Positions 31,378-43,959 are shown, counted from the first letter of the stretch. The stretch: 64,000 bases of DNA from an uncultured Altererythrobacter sp. (GCA_913055875.1 CAJXJY010000001.1:372001-436000); one strand, 5' to 3'. Program-made: numbers and translations. The notes: generated from the sequence alone by a model not told the origin.

Positions 31378-31405
31378 TCGGTCGCCGGAACGATCCGGCG
31401 GCCGA
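31378..31405 (+). terminator. Hairpin after the UrcA gene
   Basis: TCGGTCGCCGG (31378-31388) and CCGGCGGCCGA (31395-31405) pair over 11 bp with one G-T wobble and a 6-nt loop. It sits between the convergent UrcA and LuxR-type genes, but there is no T-run, so it may be a rho-assisted or weak terminator. Confidence 0.5.
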
Positions 31406-31453
31406 TTACGGATCCTGGGGATCGACGATCGCGGGGCTCGCAACGATCAAAGC

Positions 31454-32560
31454 TCAGCGGTGCAAGTCGAGCGTCGTGTGAATGCGCGCAGCTGCCGCGA
31501 GCGTGGTGGAGACGCCGAGCTTGTCGTGGAGAGACGAGATATGCGTCTTCACCGTGTTGCGGGAAATGGCCAGCCATTGCGCGATCCCGGCGATATCGCG
31601 CCCTTCGCTCAGGGCCAGCCCCACTTCGGCCTCGCGTGCCGTAAGATCGAATTCATGCCTGATTCGCGCTGCAGCAATGCCGGGCAGCCGGGCATATCCG
31701 TCGACAATCACGCAGATCGGGTCCGGGGCGACGAGATCGAGTTCGCGCGCGCGATCGCGTGACAGGCGGATGGCGCGCATGATCGTCGCGCCGCCATGCG
31801 TCCGGGCAACGACCTCCCGTGCCGTCTGGCGGCCCGAAGCGATCCCCTGCATCACCGTGCCGAGCGCGCGCTGCAAGGTTTCCTGCCGGAAATGCAAATG
31901 GCTTGAATCGGCTACGCACGGGTCGGACGAGAGCAGCGTTTCCATCGTGCTGTTTGCGAACAGGATACTTCCGTCGGGAGCCAGGATCGTCATGGGATCG
32001 TGCATCCGGTCGAGCACTTGCGCGAAATGGCTGGCGGTCGGCGCCAGAACGACATCGAGATAGAGTGCCGCCATATCGGCGAGGCGATCCCTGATTTCTC
32101 CCAGATGTTCCAATTCGTGCCGGTCGAGCCGGCCCTGCGACGGCGCCCGCTGAACGGAAAACAGCGATTGCCGGCCTCCGTCCTCGGTCAGGGTCGCGCC
32201 GCCGAAATACAGGAAATCGTCGGGTGCCAGGAAATCGGCGTAGAATTCGAGGCCGAGCAATGTGCGGTCGTCGCCAAGGGCATCGTCGCTGAACACTTCC
32301 CCGTGCGGTATTTCGTGCGTAATCGGGTAACGCGGATTGACCGAGGCATAATGGTCCTCGAGCCGCCGCCTGTTCGAGGCCATGACGTCGGGGCGGTCGG
32401 TGAGGATCATGGCGAGGTGGTTCGCCGGCCGGTGGTAGACTTCGAAAGTGGTCATCCGGGCGTTCGTCGCGCTGGAGACCGCTGCCAGCAATTCCGGCAT
32501 CAGCTGCGGCTCGAACGCGGTACGCGCGGCGAGTTTCTCGATCCTGGCCAGCGAATCCAT
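31454..32560 (-). CDS. LuxR-type transcriptional regulator with PAS-like domain
   Basis: A protein of 368 residues. Residues about 1-175 resemble a sensory fold of unknown ligand, about 178-290 look PAS-like (Met-Thr-Ile-Leu-Ala-Pro-Asp-Gly-Ser-Ile-Leu-Phe-Ala-Asn), and about 305-362 form a LuxR/GerE helix-turn-helix (Leu-Thr-Ala-Arg-Glu-Ala-Glu-Val, then Ser-Arg-Asn-Thr-Val-Lys-Thr-His). No receiver domain is seen, so it senses directly. It is divergent from the outer-membrane protein gene, and a perfect palindrome lies between them, so that gene is a likely target. Confidence 0.85.
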   Translation of the reverse strand: MDSLARIEKLAARTAFEPQLMPELLAAVSSATNARMTTFEVYHRPANHLAMILTDRPDVMASNRRRLEDHYASVNPRYPITHEIPHGEVFSDDALGDDRTLLGLEFYADFLAPDDFLYFGGATLTEDGGRQSLFSVQRAPSQGRLDRHELEHLGEIRDRLADMAALYLDVVLAPTASHFAQVLDRMHDPMTILAPDGSILFANSTMETLLSSDPCVADSSHLHFRQETLQRALGTVMQGIASGRQTAREVVARTHGGATIMRAIRLSRDRARELDLVAPDPICVIVDGYARLPGIAAARIRHEFDLTAREAEVGLALSEGRDIAGIAQWLAISRNTVKTHISSLHDKLGVSTTLAAAARIHTTLDLHR

Positions 32561-32620
32561 GCCACCCCCCTCGGACGCGACCCCGCTCGCCTAGCATAAT
32601 ACGGGCCGTAGCGCACCGAT

Positions 32621-32638
32621 CTCACCCGATCGGGTGAG
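32621..32638. promoter_or_regulatory. 18-bp perfect palindrome in the divergent LuxR/outer-membrane gene region
   Basis: CTCACCCGATCGGGTGAG is exactly self-complementary. It lies 60 bp upstream of the LuxR-type start and 76 bp upstream of the outer-membrane protein start. Symmetric sites of this length are typical of dimeric LuxR-family operators. The target assignment is inference. Confidence 0.6.
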
Positions 32639-32713
32639 GCGCAGACGATCCGCACGCGATAGATTGGTCACGAACCACGCCACTCAGCGATGCCGCAAAA
32701 AGGGAGCACGATC

Positions 32714-34951
32714 ATGTCGCGCACCGCCACCGCCGTTCTTTTCCTCGGGGTCTCCGTCGCCGCGCTGTCCGCGCCATCCTTCATCGCGCCCGCCGCCGCG
32801 CAGCTGGTCACGCCTGAAGAAGCGCAACGGGCGAAGATCGCCCAAAACGCTCGCCGCGCGGTCGAACAGCGCCTCGATGATCTTCGAGTCCACCGCGAAA
32901 GCGGACAATGTGAGAAATGGAATGAGGCTGACGGGGTTTTGAACAGCATACTGATGAAGAAGGGGGATATGTTGTACGAACAGGTCAGGAAGGCCATCCC
33001 CGAAAGGCAATTCCTGATCTGGCAACAGAGATATGCGGCGGAAAGGGCAAAAGGGTGCCGCCCCAAACCGGAAATGGACCAGCTCCCACCCCCTGACGAT
33101 GCGAAACCGGCAATCGGCACCGAAGCGGGGGCCAGGGGTCAGCCTGCGGAGGGCGGGGCACCCAAAGACGGTGAACGGCCAGCAACCGGAGATGGCGCCG
33201 GCGCCAAGCCCGCCGCACCGACCTATCGGGAGATTGCGGATGAGCCCTACACCCCGCCGCGCAGCGACGAAGCGGTCGTCGAGCGCACCGAACGCTACCG
33301 CAAGGCGCTGGAGGAGGCCGGAAAGGCCGAGGACACCGAGAAAATGCAGCTGCTGCTGGACAAGATGGAGCGGCTCGAACGACTTCAGGAAGGCAAGAAA
33401 CGTGCCTTGGAGAGTATGCAGCGTAGCGGCAATCTGGGATATGCGGAAAATGCCCGAAGCCGCTATCCTGGTATCGTCCAGAATCTCAGGACAATCGGAC
33501 GCGCACTCAGCGGCTACGGGAAAGACCTGGAAGAACTGAAGAAACAGCAGGCGGAGGAAACCGGGCAGCAACAACAGCAGCAACCCGCACCTGAGGGTGA
33601 ACAGCAGCAGCAACAGCAACAGCAGCAACAGCAACAGGCGGGCGCGTCGGCCCAGACGGAATTGCTCTCGCCGGAAGATCGCAGGCGGTTGGCCGAAGCG
33701 CAGAGAATGCGCAACCTGCTCGAAAGCGCACTGAGCGACGCTGCCAATTTTCGCACTCGAGGCGATTGCATACTGGCGCACCACAATCTGGAATTGATGG
33801 AAACCGTACTCGGTATTGAGACTGTCAATCCACGTACCCGTCAATCTAGCAAAACCGGGTTCCGATATTCAGCAGACGAATTGCTCCCACCGGCGGAAAG
33901 GGAAAGCTGGCGCGCACGGATCGAGGCCGAAAGGGCCCGTGTTTGCGAAACAAAGGACGATGAATCGCCAACCCCAGTGGACGAGACGGTATTCGACGGC
34001 GCACCCATATTCCGCGACCGGGTGTTCTTCTTTGGCCGCGTCAGCCGGATCGATATTCCGCAAACCGGCACCGGCGTCGTCACCGACGGGCCGCCGGGCA
34101 CGGGCAACGAGGAATTCGCCCTGCTCAGCGATGACGGCATAGTCACATATGGCGGCGGCGTGGGTTTCCGGAGCACGCGCGTTTCGCTCGGGATATTCTA
34201 TGCCGAGGGCAGTGGTTCGACTCGCAACGAAGTGGTCGCCCCGCCCGCTGGAATCGTCGGCATCGTCAATGGCGATTTCAGCCCCGGCGGAAGCACGGGC
34301 ACGGCCTTCCCCAACCCCTTTCCGCTGCTATCGGAAACGCGGGTAGATGTGCGCCACTACGGCGCGCACGCCGAGGCCAACCTCATCCGATTCCGGAACG
34401 GCTCGACCGATCTCGAATTCGGCATATTCGGCTCGTACGAAAAGCTCGAGACCGACTATTTCACGCGCTCGACCATCGATTTCGACGACAGCGGTTTCGT
34501 GGTGAATGCTTCGCAGGAGCGTTTCCAGGAACTCGACAACGACCTGTTTTCCGTCGGCGTCACCGGCGAAGCGATATTCAACGGCGGCGGCTCCGTGCGC
34601 CCGTTCCTGCGGGGAGAGTTCGGCGTGGCCTATCGCGACACCGGCATGGTTTCGGTCGAGCGCAACACCAACAACTTCACCGGGCCGCCCGACGGCGATT
34701 TCACGCTCGGTTTCGAATTCGACGACGACGGGTTCGATCTGGTCGGCGGAATCGAAGCGGGGATTCGCTTCGACGTCGGCGACAACGTGACGCTCGGACT
34801 GAGCGCATCCTACGAACATCGCGGCGGCATAGGTGCGCCGGTCAATCTGTCGTCCGGCGACGATATCTTCGTCGACGGCCGCACGACGGAATTGGGCGAA
34901 AGCAAGGTCGACCTGACCACGGGCACCGCGTACTTGATCATGAACTTCTAA
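32714..34951 (+). CDS. Polyglutamine-containing outer-membrane beta-barrel protein
   Basis: A protein of 745 residues. Start ATG 32714 with GGGAG upstream. Signal peptide about residues 1-30 (Ala-Ala-Ala-Gln). The region 30-400 is charged, helical and partly proline-rich, with two glutamine runs of 6 and 12 residues (about 283-308) encoded by mixed CAG/CAA. From about residue 410 alternating beta strands begin and the protein ends Tyr-Leu-Ile-Met-Asn-Phe, a C-terminal Phe typical of outer-membrane barrels. The N-terminal part may be periplasmic or peptidoglycan-facing. No family is recognised. The divergent LuxR regulator likely controls it. Confidence 0.8.
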   Translation: MSRTATAVLFLGVSVAALSAPSFIAPAAAQLVTPEEAQRAKIAQNARRAVEQRLDDLRVHRESGQCEKWNEADGVLNSILMKKGDMLYEQVRKAIPERQFLIWQQRYAAERAKGCRPKPEMDQLPPPDDAKPAIGTEAGARGQPAEGGAPKDGERPATGDGAGAKPAAPTYREIADEPYTPPRSDEAVVERTERYRKALEEAGKAEDTEKMQLLLDKMERLERLQEGKKRALESMQRSGNLGYAENARSRYPGIVQNLRTIGRALSGYGKDLEELKKQQAEETGQQQQQQPAPEGEQQQQQQQQQQQQAGASAQTELLSPEDRRRLAEAQRMRNLLESALSDAANFRTRGDCILAHHNLELMETVLGIETVNPRTRQSSKTGFRYSADELLPPAERESWRARIEAERARVCETKDDESPTPVDETVFDGAPIFRDRVFFFGRVSRIDIPQTGTGVVTDGPPGTGNEEFALLSDDGIVTYGGGVGFRSTRVSLGIFYAEGSGSTRNEVVAPPAGIVGIVNGDFSPGGSTGTAFPNPFPLLSETRVDVRHYGAHAEANLIRFRNGSTDLEFGIFGSYEKLETDYFTRSTIDFDDSGFVVNASQERFQELDNDLFSVGVTGEAIFNGGGSVRPFLRGEFGVAYRDTGMVSVERNTNNFTGPPDGDFTLGFEFDDDGFDLVGGIEAGIRFDVGDNVTLGLSASYEHRGGIGAPVNLSSGDDIFVDGRTTELGESKVDLTTGTAYLIMNF

Positions 34952-35104
34952 GTATGGACGTTGCCGGGATATTGTTGCTAAAAACGCAACATTCTTGCCG
35001 GTTTTCGCATTTGTAGAAAGCAGGCCGAAATATTATTTCCCTGTCCGAGCCGGGCGACGGGACCTCCTCTCCCGCCTGTCGTCGGCGAAAACAGGAGAAT
35101 TGCC

Positions 35105-35188
35105 ATGCACAAGCTTGCATCGCAGATCCTGGCCTTCCTGATGGCTGCGACGATCAGCAGCCTGATGCTCGGTCACACGGTGGCCTGA
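35105..35188 (+). CDS. 27-residue membrane mini-protein
   Basis: ATG at 35105 follows AGGAG (35093-35097) at good distance; TGA at 35186-35188. The peptide starts Met-His-Lys-Leu-Ala-Ser-Gln and continues with a single hydrophobic helix (Ile-Leu-Ala-Phe-Leu-Met-Ala-Ala) ending His-Thr-Val-Ala. It looks like a short inner-membrane peptide or an uncleaved signal-like peptide. No homologue is known to me. Codon choice is ordinary. Confidence 0.4.
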   Translation: MHKLASQILAFLMAATISSLMLGHTVA

Positions 35189-35322
35189 GCGAATCCGAAG
35201 GCAGCGAGCGAGACGCGGCCGCCCAGTCCTCCCCCCAACCCCTGGCGGTCGCGTCTCCCTTGCGTTTTGGTTTCCGGCGCTGACGCAACCTGTCGCTGCT
35301 CGGCAAGCATCGGACCGCCGGT

Positions 35323-35564
35323 GCGGCACCAGCCCACTCCCCCACCCGGAGTCCTTGTTGCGTGCGGTCGGGACGTCCGTCCCTCCCTTGGCTGTTCCAT
35401 CCCACGCCCCCACCCGGCCACCCCGACCATAGTATCCTATGGGTGGCCGGGTGGGGGCGTGGGATGGAACAGCCCCGGCGGTCCGACAACTGCCACCAAG
35501 CGACAGATGTCGGCACCGCCGGAAAACAAATCCGCGGATGGGCTGGGGAGTGGGCCGGTGCCGC
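35323..35564. repeat. Dispersed long hairpin element nested in a second copy, copy 2
   Basis: Inner part: perfect 32-bp arms 35392-35423 and 35441-35472 with a 17-nt loop whose reverse complement starts ATAGGATACTAT, matching the loops of the copies at 24531 and 47573. The core CCCACCCGGCCACCC is shared, but the outer 17 bp of each arm differ from copy 1 at six positions while staying fully paired. Outer part: 35323-35342 and 35545-35564 (20 bp, one mismatch) carry the copy 1 outer-arm sequence, as if one element had landed inside another. It lies between convergent genes. Confidence 0.88.
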
Positions 35565-35643
35565 AAGGTTCGCACGGAGGTCCGGCCCGCACGCAACAAA
35601 GACGTTCTCGATCGCGAACCGGCGACAACTGCCGGAACCATCC

Positions 35644-37362
35644 TCAAGCCGCCCGCCGCCTGCGCTCGCGCTTGCGCGGCTCGAATCCGCGCAGCTTTTC
35701 GAACCGGTACCGGTTGCGGCCCTGCTCCTTCGCTTCGTAGAGCAGTTTGTCGGCCATTGCGGACAGGTCGGCGAAACGCGCGCGCGGCAATGTACCCTGC
35801 GGAACGCAGACCACCCCCATGCTTGCGGTGACCGGGCCGTCGAGCCCCGCAACCTCGCTGGCCACGCGCGCGGTGATCGCGCGGCGGGCGTGTTCGGCGC
35901 GTTCGAGCCCGTCCTCGCCCTGCAGCAACAGCATGAATTCCTCGCCGCCGATGCGTGCGGCCAATGTGTGCGGCTCGGTCTTCATCGCCTTCGCCGCAGC
36001 GCGCAGCACCTCGTCGCCCTTGGCGTGGCCGAGCGTGTCGTTGACGCGCTTGAAGTGATCGAGGTCGATCAGCGCGATCGTCTCGTAGCCCGCCTTGTAC
36101 AATTCGCCGAAGCGCGGCTCGATCGCGCGGCGGTTGAACAGGCCGGTGAGAGGATCCTGTCCGGCGAGATTCTCGAGCGTGTGCGCTTCGGAGCGCGCCT
36201 CGTCGCGTTCGCGCTTCAGCTGCACGAAGCGCGACGCGACGCCGAGCGCGGTCGCGATCGCCTCGATCAGCACGCCGGCATGGAACAGAGCGTTGAAATC
36301 GGCGGTCGGAATCCCGGGAAGCAGGAAACTGACGACGCGCGCCATCGCGACCAGGAACAACGGCGTCAGCCCGATGATGACGTAGCGGACATAGCGGCTG
36401 CCCCGGCGCCACGCCTGATATACCGCGGCGACTATGATCGCGGCGGCCGGAATACCCGCGCCGTAGAAGATGCGGGCCGGCCACGGCCCGAACACGGTCA
36501 GGCCCTGCGCATGCAGCAGCGTGACCGCGATTTCCAGCGCCGCCCCGGCCAGCAGCAGCCTGCGCATGCGCGGCCCCAGCATGTCCTTCTCGACGAAACT
36601 GGCGATGAACATCATCGAGGCGACCACCATCGCGCCGAAACTGGCGACGGTCATGAACCGCAGCGTGCCGAGAGACATGTCGGTGAAAGGGATGAACAGC
36701 CCGGCGGTGAGCGTGAGCTGCAACGCGATGCAGATCACGAACACGCCGTGCCACAGAATGAAGGGTTCGCGCAGCACGCGGTAGAACACGAAATCGAACA
36801 GCAGCGGCGTGAGAATGAGCCCGCATACCAGCGCGATCAGCAGCAGCGCCGCGAAATCCGCCTGCGAAGCGCCGGGGGCTTCGGATGCGAGGCGCATGTA
36901 GTCGAGCGGGATCGCCTGCGTCGGTGCGGCGACCACGACAACGATTTCATCCGCGCCCGGGCCGAGCTCGGGCAACGGCACGGCGAAGCTGCGTTCGAGA
37001 TAGGTTGGGCGGATGTCCGAAAAGCGATGCGTCTTCGCTTGCCAATCGCCCGTCGCCGCGCGGGTGAAGATGGTCAGGCTTTCGAACGCCGCCGTACGGC
37101 TGACGAGCATGACGGGCGCTTCGCCGCCGGCCTGGCCATCCCAGCGGAAGCGCACGGCGTGGGCGTTATGCGAAAGCGCGGAGAAATCCGCCGGGCAGGT
37201 CCAGCGCGGGCCCGCGGCGAGCCACTTGCCGGGGTCGGCCCGGTCCGGAACCGCGGCGGAGCAGCGCGTGACTGCCGCGCTGTCGGCACGCGCTGCCGAT
37301 GGTGCGGCGAATGCCGCCAGTGCCGCCAGCACCGCCGCTATCAATACACCCCACCGGCCCAT
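35644..37362 (-). CDS. Membrane diguanylate cyclase (7TM-DISM type, GGDEF)
   Basis: A protein of 572 residues. Signal peptide about 1-26, a periplasmic beta-rich domain to about residue 165 with two Cys, then seven hydrophobic helices between about 170 and 380, a short coiled coil, and a GGDEF domain to the C-terminus. The active site Gly-Gly-Glu-Glu-Phe is at 472-476, so it should make cyclic di-GMP from GTP. The Arg-x-x-Asp product-inhibition site upstream is absent. The architecture fits 7TMR-DISM receptors responding to a periplasmic ligand. It is a lone gene. Confidence 0.93.
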   Translation of the reverse strand: MGRWGVLIAAVLAALAAFAAPSAARADSAAVTRCSAAVPDRADPGKWLAAGPRWTCPADFSALSHNAHAVRFRWDGQAGGEAPVMLVSRTAAFESLTIFTRAATGDWQAKTHRFSDIRPTYLERSFAVPLPELGPGADEIVVVVAAPTQAIPLDYMRLASEAPGASQADFAALLLIALVCGLILTPLLFDFVFYRVLREPFILWHGVFVICIALQLTLTAGLFIPFTDMSLGTLRFMTVASFGAMVVASMMFIASFVEKDMLGPRMRRLLLAGAALEIAVTLLHAQGLTVFGPWPARIFYGAGIPAAAIIVAAVYQAWRRGSRYVRYVIIGLTPLFLVAMARVVSFLLPGIPTADFNALFHAGVLIEAIATALGVASRFVQLKRERDEARSEAHTLENLAGQDPLTGLFNRRAIEPRFGELYKAGYETIALIDLDHFKRVNDTLGHAKGDEVLRAAAKAMKTEPHTLAARIGGEEFMLLLQGEDGLERAEHARRAITARVASEVAGLDGPVTASMGVVCVPQGTLPRARFADLSAMADKLLYEAKEQGRNRYRFEKLRGFEPRKRERRRRAA

Positions 37363-37425
37363 GCACCGGGCGTAGTCCGGCAGGCCTAATTTGCGGTAAA
37401 TTCCGTAGCCTGGAAAATGCCGGAG

Positions 37426-38985
37426 TCAGCGCGCTTCGGCCAGAGCCTCCGCCCGTTCGCGCAATTCGGTCTTGAGCAGCTTGCCGATATGGCTGCGCGG
37501 CATGGTCTCGATCGAGTGCAGCGCCGACAGCCGCTGGGTCTTGCCGAGCCGCGCGTTCACCGTGGCGAGGATGTCCGCAACCTTGTCCTCGGCCACGCCC
37601 GGCATCAGCCGCACGAAGCCGAGCGGGGTCTCGCCCCAGCTTTCGCTCGGCACCCCGATCACCGCCGCCTCGATCACCCGCGGATCCCGTTCGAGCTCGG
37701 CCTCGAGATCGCTCGGATAGATGTTGAACCCGCCCGAAATGATCATGTCCTTGGCGCGCCCGACCAGTTCGACGAAACCGTCGGCATCGACCCGGCCGAT
37801 ATCGCCCATCCGCTGCCACGTTTCGCCGGTGGCGGGATCGGTCCAGTAGCCTTCGCGCGTCTTGTCCGGCCGGTTCTTGTAGCCCGCCATCATCGTCTGC
37901 GACAGGCCGACGAGGTTGCCCGGCGTACCGGGCGCGACCTCGCGATCCTCGTCGTCGAGCACTTTCAACTCGCTGCCCGGCGCGGGGCGGCCGACCGTGT
38001 GCAGCTTGTCGGGGAATTCGTGGCATGCGAGCAGGCACACCACGCCGCCCTCGGTCATCGAGTAGATCTCGACCAGCCCGCCCGGCATGCGCCGCAGCAC
38101 TTCGCGCTTCAGGTCGGCGGAGAAGGGCGCGCTGGTGCAGTATTTCATCGTCAGCGCGGAGAGGTCGTATTCGTCGAAGCGCGGCTCCGCCATCAGCCGC
38201 TGGTACTGTACCGGCACCAGCATGGTCAGCGTGGTGCGGTCGGCCTGCGCGTGTTCGAGCCAGCGCAGGCGGTCGAACCTGCCCATCACCCGCACCGTCC
38301 CGCCCGCCAGCAGCGGGGCGAGGAAGGCGACCATGGTGGTGTTCGAATAGAGCGGCGTCGAGGAGAGCGAGCGCGCTTCGAGTCCGTTTTCGAGCCACGA
38401 TGCGGCGGTGGCGGAGAATTGCCGCCAGCGCATTCGGTGCGAATGGACGATACCCTTGGGCGTACCGGTGGTGCCCGAGGAATAGATGATGTTGAAATGG
38501 TCCGCCGGATCGGGGGCGAACGGCGGCGCCCTGGTGCCCCCGGGCGCCATCCATTGGTCGAGGCTCTCGAGCGCGACATGCTCGAGCCCGGGCAGGAAAT
38601 CCTCGCCCAGCTCGGCGCGCTTGGCGGCATCGATGAACAGGTGCCGCGCGCCGCTGTCCCTCGCCATGCCGTCGAGCTGCGCCGGGCTGGCGCTGGTGGT
38701 GAGCGGCGCCGCGACCCCGCCCGCGCGCACCGCAGCGAGGAACACCAGCGCGTAGTTTACGGTCGAAGTGCCGAGGATCGCGACCGACTGGCCGCGTTCG
38801 AGCCCGGTTTCGACCAGCCGCGCGGCGATCCGCTCGATCCGGTCGTGCAATTCGGCCCAGCTCAATTCGCCGTCCTCGTCGCGCAAAGCGGGCTTGTCCG
38901 GTTGCGCCTCGGCCCAGCGGGCGAGGGTGGCGGAAAAATCGCCGAACGGCTCGGTCAGGTCGGTTTGCGTAGGCGCAGTCGTCAT
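37426..38985 (-). CDS. Acyl-CoA synthetase / AMP-dependent ligase
   Basis: A class I adenylate-forming enzyme of 519 residues. The P-loop Tyr-Ser-Ser-Gly-Thr-Thr-Gly-Thr-Pro-Lys-Gly is at 168-178. The Tyr-Ser-Met-Thr-Glu-Gly motif, the Gly-Asp-Ile-Gly-Arg adenylation motif and the Met-Ile-Ile-Ser-Gly-Gly-Phe-Asn-Ile-Tyr-Pro hinge follow. The C-terminal Gly-Lys-Leu-Leu-Lys contains the catalytic Lys. The acyl substrate (medium/long-chain or aromatic acid) cannot be told. It is followed by the cyclase gene on the same strand after about 60 bp. Confidence 0.92.
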   Translation of the reverse strand: MTTAPTQTDLTEPFGDFSATLARWAEAQPDKPALRDEDGELSWAELHDRIERIAARLVETGLERGQSVAILGTSTVNYALVFLAAVRAGGVAAPLTTSASPAQLDGMARDSGARHLFIDAAKRAELGEDFLPGLEHVALESLDQWMAPGGTRAPPFAPDPADHFNIIYSSGTTGTPKGIVHSHRMRWRQFSATAASWLENGLEARSLSSTPLYSNTTMVAFLAPLLAGGTVRVMGRFDRLRWLEHAQADRTTLTMLVPVQYQRLMAEPRFDEYDLSALTMKYCTSAPFSADLKREVLRRMPGGLVEIYSMTEGGVVCLLACHEFPDKLHTVGRPAPGSELKVLDDEDREVAPGTPGNLVGLSQTMMAGYKNRPDKTREGYWTDPATGETWQRMGDIGRVDADGFVELVGRAKDMIISGGFNIYPSDLEAELERDPRVIEAAVIGVPSESWGETPLGFVRLMPGVAEDKVADILATVNARLGKTQRLSALHSIETMPRSHIGKLLKTELRERAEALAEAR

Positions 38986-39021
38986 TCGCGCGAAATTAGG
39001 GTGCGCCCGGAACTTGTCCAG

Positions 39022-40407
39022 TCAGCATTCGATCACGTTGACCGCCAGCCCACCCTGGCTGGTCTCCTTGTACTTGGTCGACATGTCGAGCCCGGTCTGG
39101 CGCATCGTCTCGATCACCTGGTCGAGGCTGACGCAGCTTTCCGCGGCGGTGCGATGGAGCGCGAGCCGCGCGGCGTTGACCGCCTTGACCGCGCCGATCG
39201 CATTCCTCTCGATGCACGGCACCTGCACCAGCCCGCCGACCGGATCGCAGGTCAGGCCGAGATTGTGCTCCATCCCGATCTCCGCCGCGCTCGCGACCTG
39301 TTCGGGCGAACCGCCCCACAGCGCCGCGAGCCCGCCCGCAGCCATCGAGCAGGCCACGCCTACCTCGCCCTGGCAGCCCATTTCCGCCCCCGAAATGCTC
39401 GCGCGCTGCTTGTAGAGCAGCCCGATCGCGCCCGCCGTCAGCAGGAAGGTGCGGCGGCTGTCGCGGCACGGCTGCTCGTCGGCGCCGAGGCAGTAGAAGC
39501 GCATCACCGCGGGGACGATCCCCGCCGCGCCGTTGGTCGGCGCGGTGACCACGCGCCCGCCGGCGGCGTTCTCCTCGTTCACAGCCATCGCGAAGCAGTT
39601 GAGCCAGTCGAACAATTGCTCGCGCTCGTTCGATTGCGGGGTGGCGGAGAGCTTGTCCCACATATCGGGCGCGCGGCGCTGCACCTTGAGCCCGCCCGGC
39701 AGCGTGCCGCGCTGCGACAGGCCGCGTTCGATGCACCGGTCCATCGCCGCGGCGACGCGGTCGATCCCGGCGAGCGTCGTGTCGCGCGGCCGCATCGCAT
39801 CCTCGTTGGCGAGGACGAGGTCGGCGATCGACAGGCCGGTCGTCCCGCACAACGCGAGCAGTTCCTCGGCAGAACCGAACGGATGCGGGACGCTGGTGCC
39901 GGTATTGATACGGTCGTTCTTCGGCTTGCGTTCGAGCTGCGCCCTCGAGGCGACGAAGCCGCCGCCGGTGGAAAAATAAGTCCGTTCGGACAGCCTGCCA
40001 CCTGCATCGTCGAACGCCCGCAGCATCATCGCGTTGGGATGCAGTTCGGGCATGATTTCGCCGGCGAGCTCGATATCGCTGCGCTTGTCGAAGGCGATCG
40101 ACTGCGAACCATCCAGCGCGAGCCGTCCCTCATTCCCGAGCCGCGCCAGTGCCGCCGCTGCCTCGTCGGGATCGGTCCGGTCCGGGCGGAATCCCATCAA
40201 CCCGAGGATCGTCGCATCGATCGTGCCGTGCCCGACCCCGGTCAGCGCCAGCGATCCCTGCAATTCGACCGCGACGCGCGCGGTGCGCTCGAGCTTGCCG
40301 CCTTTCGCCAGTGCGCGCACGAACATGCGCGCGATCCGCATCGGCCCGACCGTGTGCGAGGAGGACGGCCCGATCCCGATCCGGAAGATATCGAGCACCG
40401 AGAGCAT
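39022..40407 (-). CDS. sdaA: L-serine ammonia-lyase (L-serine dehydratase)
   Basis: A protein of 461 residues deaminating L-serine to pyruvate with a 4Fe-4S cluster. The fused beta and alpha domains are in the usual order: Ile-Gly-Pro-Ser-Ser-Ser-His-Thr-Val-Gly-Pro near the N-terminus, Ala-Pro-Thr-Asn-Gly-Ala-Ala-Gly-Ile-Val-Pro-Ala, Gly-Cys-Gln-Gly-Glu-Val-Gly, and Cys-Asp-Pro-Val-Gly-Gly-Leu-Val-Gln-Val-Pro-Cys-Ile-Glu-Arg-Asn carrying cluster ligands. It ends with the conserved C-terminal Cys that occupies the active site in the resting form. Start ATG 40405-40407 is in the first conserved segment. Confidence 0.95.
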   Translation of the reverse strand: MLSVLDIFRIGIGPSSSHTVGPMRIARMFVRALAKGGKLERTARVAVELQGSLALTGVGHGTIDATILGLMGFRPDRTDPDEAAAALARLGNEGRLALDGSQSIAFDKRSDIELAGEIMPELHPNAMMLRAFDDAGGRLSERTYFSTGGGFVASRAQLERKPKNDRINTGTSVPHPFGSAEELLALCGTTGLSIADLVLANEDAMRPRDTTLAGIDRVAAAMDRCIERGLSQRGTLPGGLKVQRRAPDMWDKLSATPQSNEREQLFDWLNCFAMAVNEENAAGGRVVTAPTNGAAGIVPAVMRFYCLGADEQPCRDSRRTFLLTAGAIGLLYKQRASISGAEMGCQGEVGVACSMAAGGLAALWGGSPEQVASAAEIGMEHNLGLTCDPVGGLVQVPCIERNAIGAVKAVNAARLALHRTAAESCVSLDQVIETMRQTGLDMSTKYKETSQGGLAVNVIEC

Positions 40408-40511
40408 GGGGCGCGGGATGGGCGCATGCCCGCGCTGCGTCAATCCGGTTTCATTCGAAACGTTTGCGCCTGCACCGAGGCTGGGCGATAGCGAACCCGA
40501 TGGAGAGAAGG

Positions 40512-43958
<3,447 letters not shown>

Positions 43959-43959
<1 letters not shown>

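Larger units (their letters stand above)
34952..35643. other. 692-bp intergenic region with nested hairpins and a mini-ORF
   Basis: It holds a small stem TGTTGC/GCAACA at 34973-34991 after the outer-membrane gene, the 27-residue ORF at 35105-35188, and from 35323 to 35564 a nested pair of long inverted repeats. Further diverged repeats GTCCTTGTTGCGTGCGG (near 35351) and CCGCACGCAACAAAGAC (near 35587) are also roughly inverted. Other frames here are repeat-derived and not called. Confidence 0.6.

Noticed and set aside
33540-33640. CAG/CAA repeat read as a microsatellite disrupting the gene
   Set aside because: The frame is intact on both sides and the codons are mixed, so it is a genuine Gln tract and not a frameshift site.
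37417-40491. Frame of about 1000 codons on the + strand across the acyl-CoA ligase and sdaA genes
   Set aside because: It spans two well-recognised minus-strand genes and the gap between them; composition is typical of an antisense frame.
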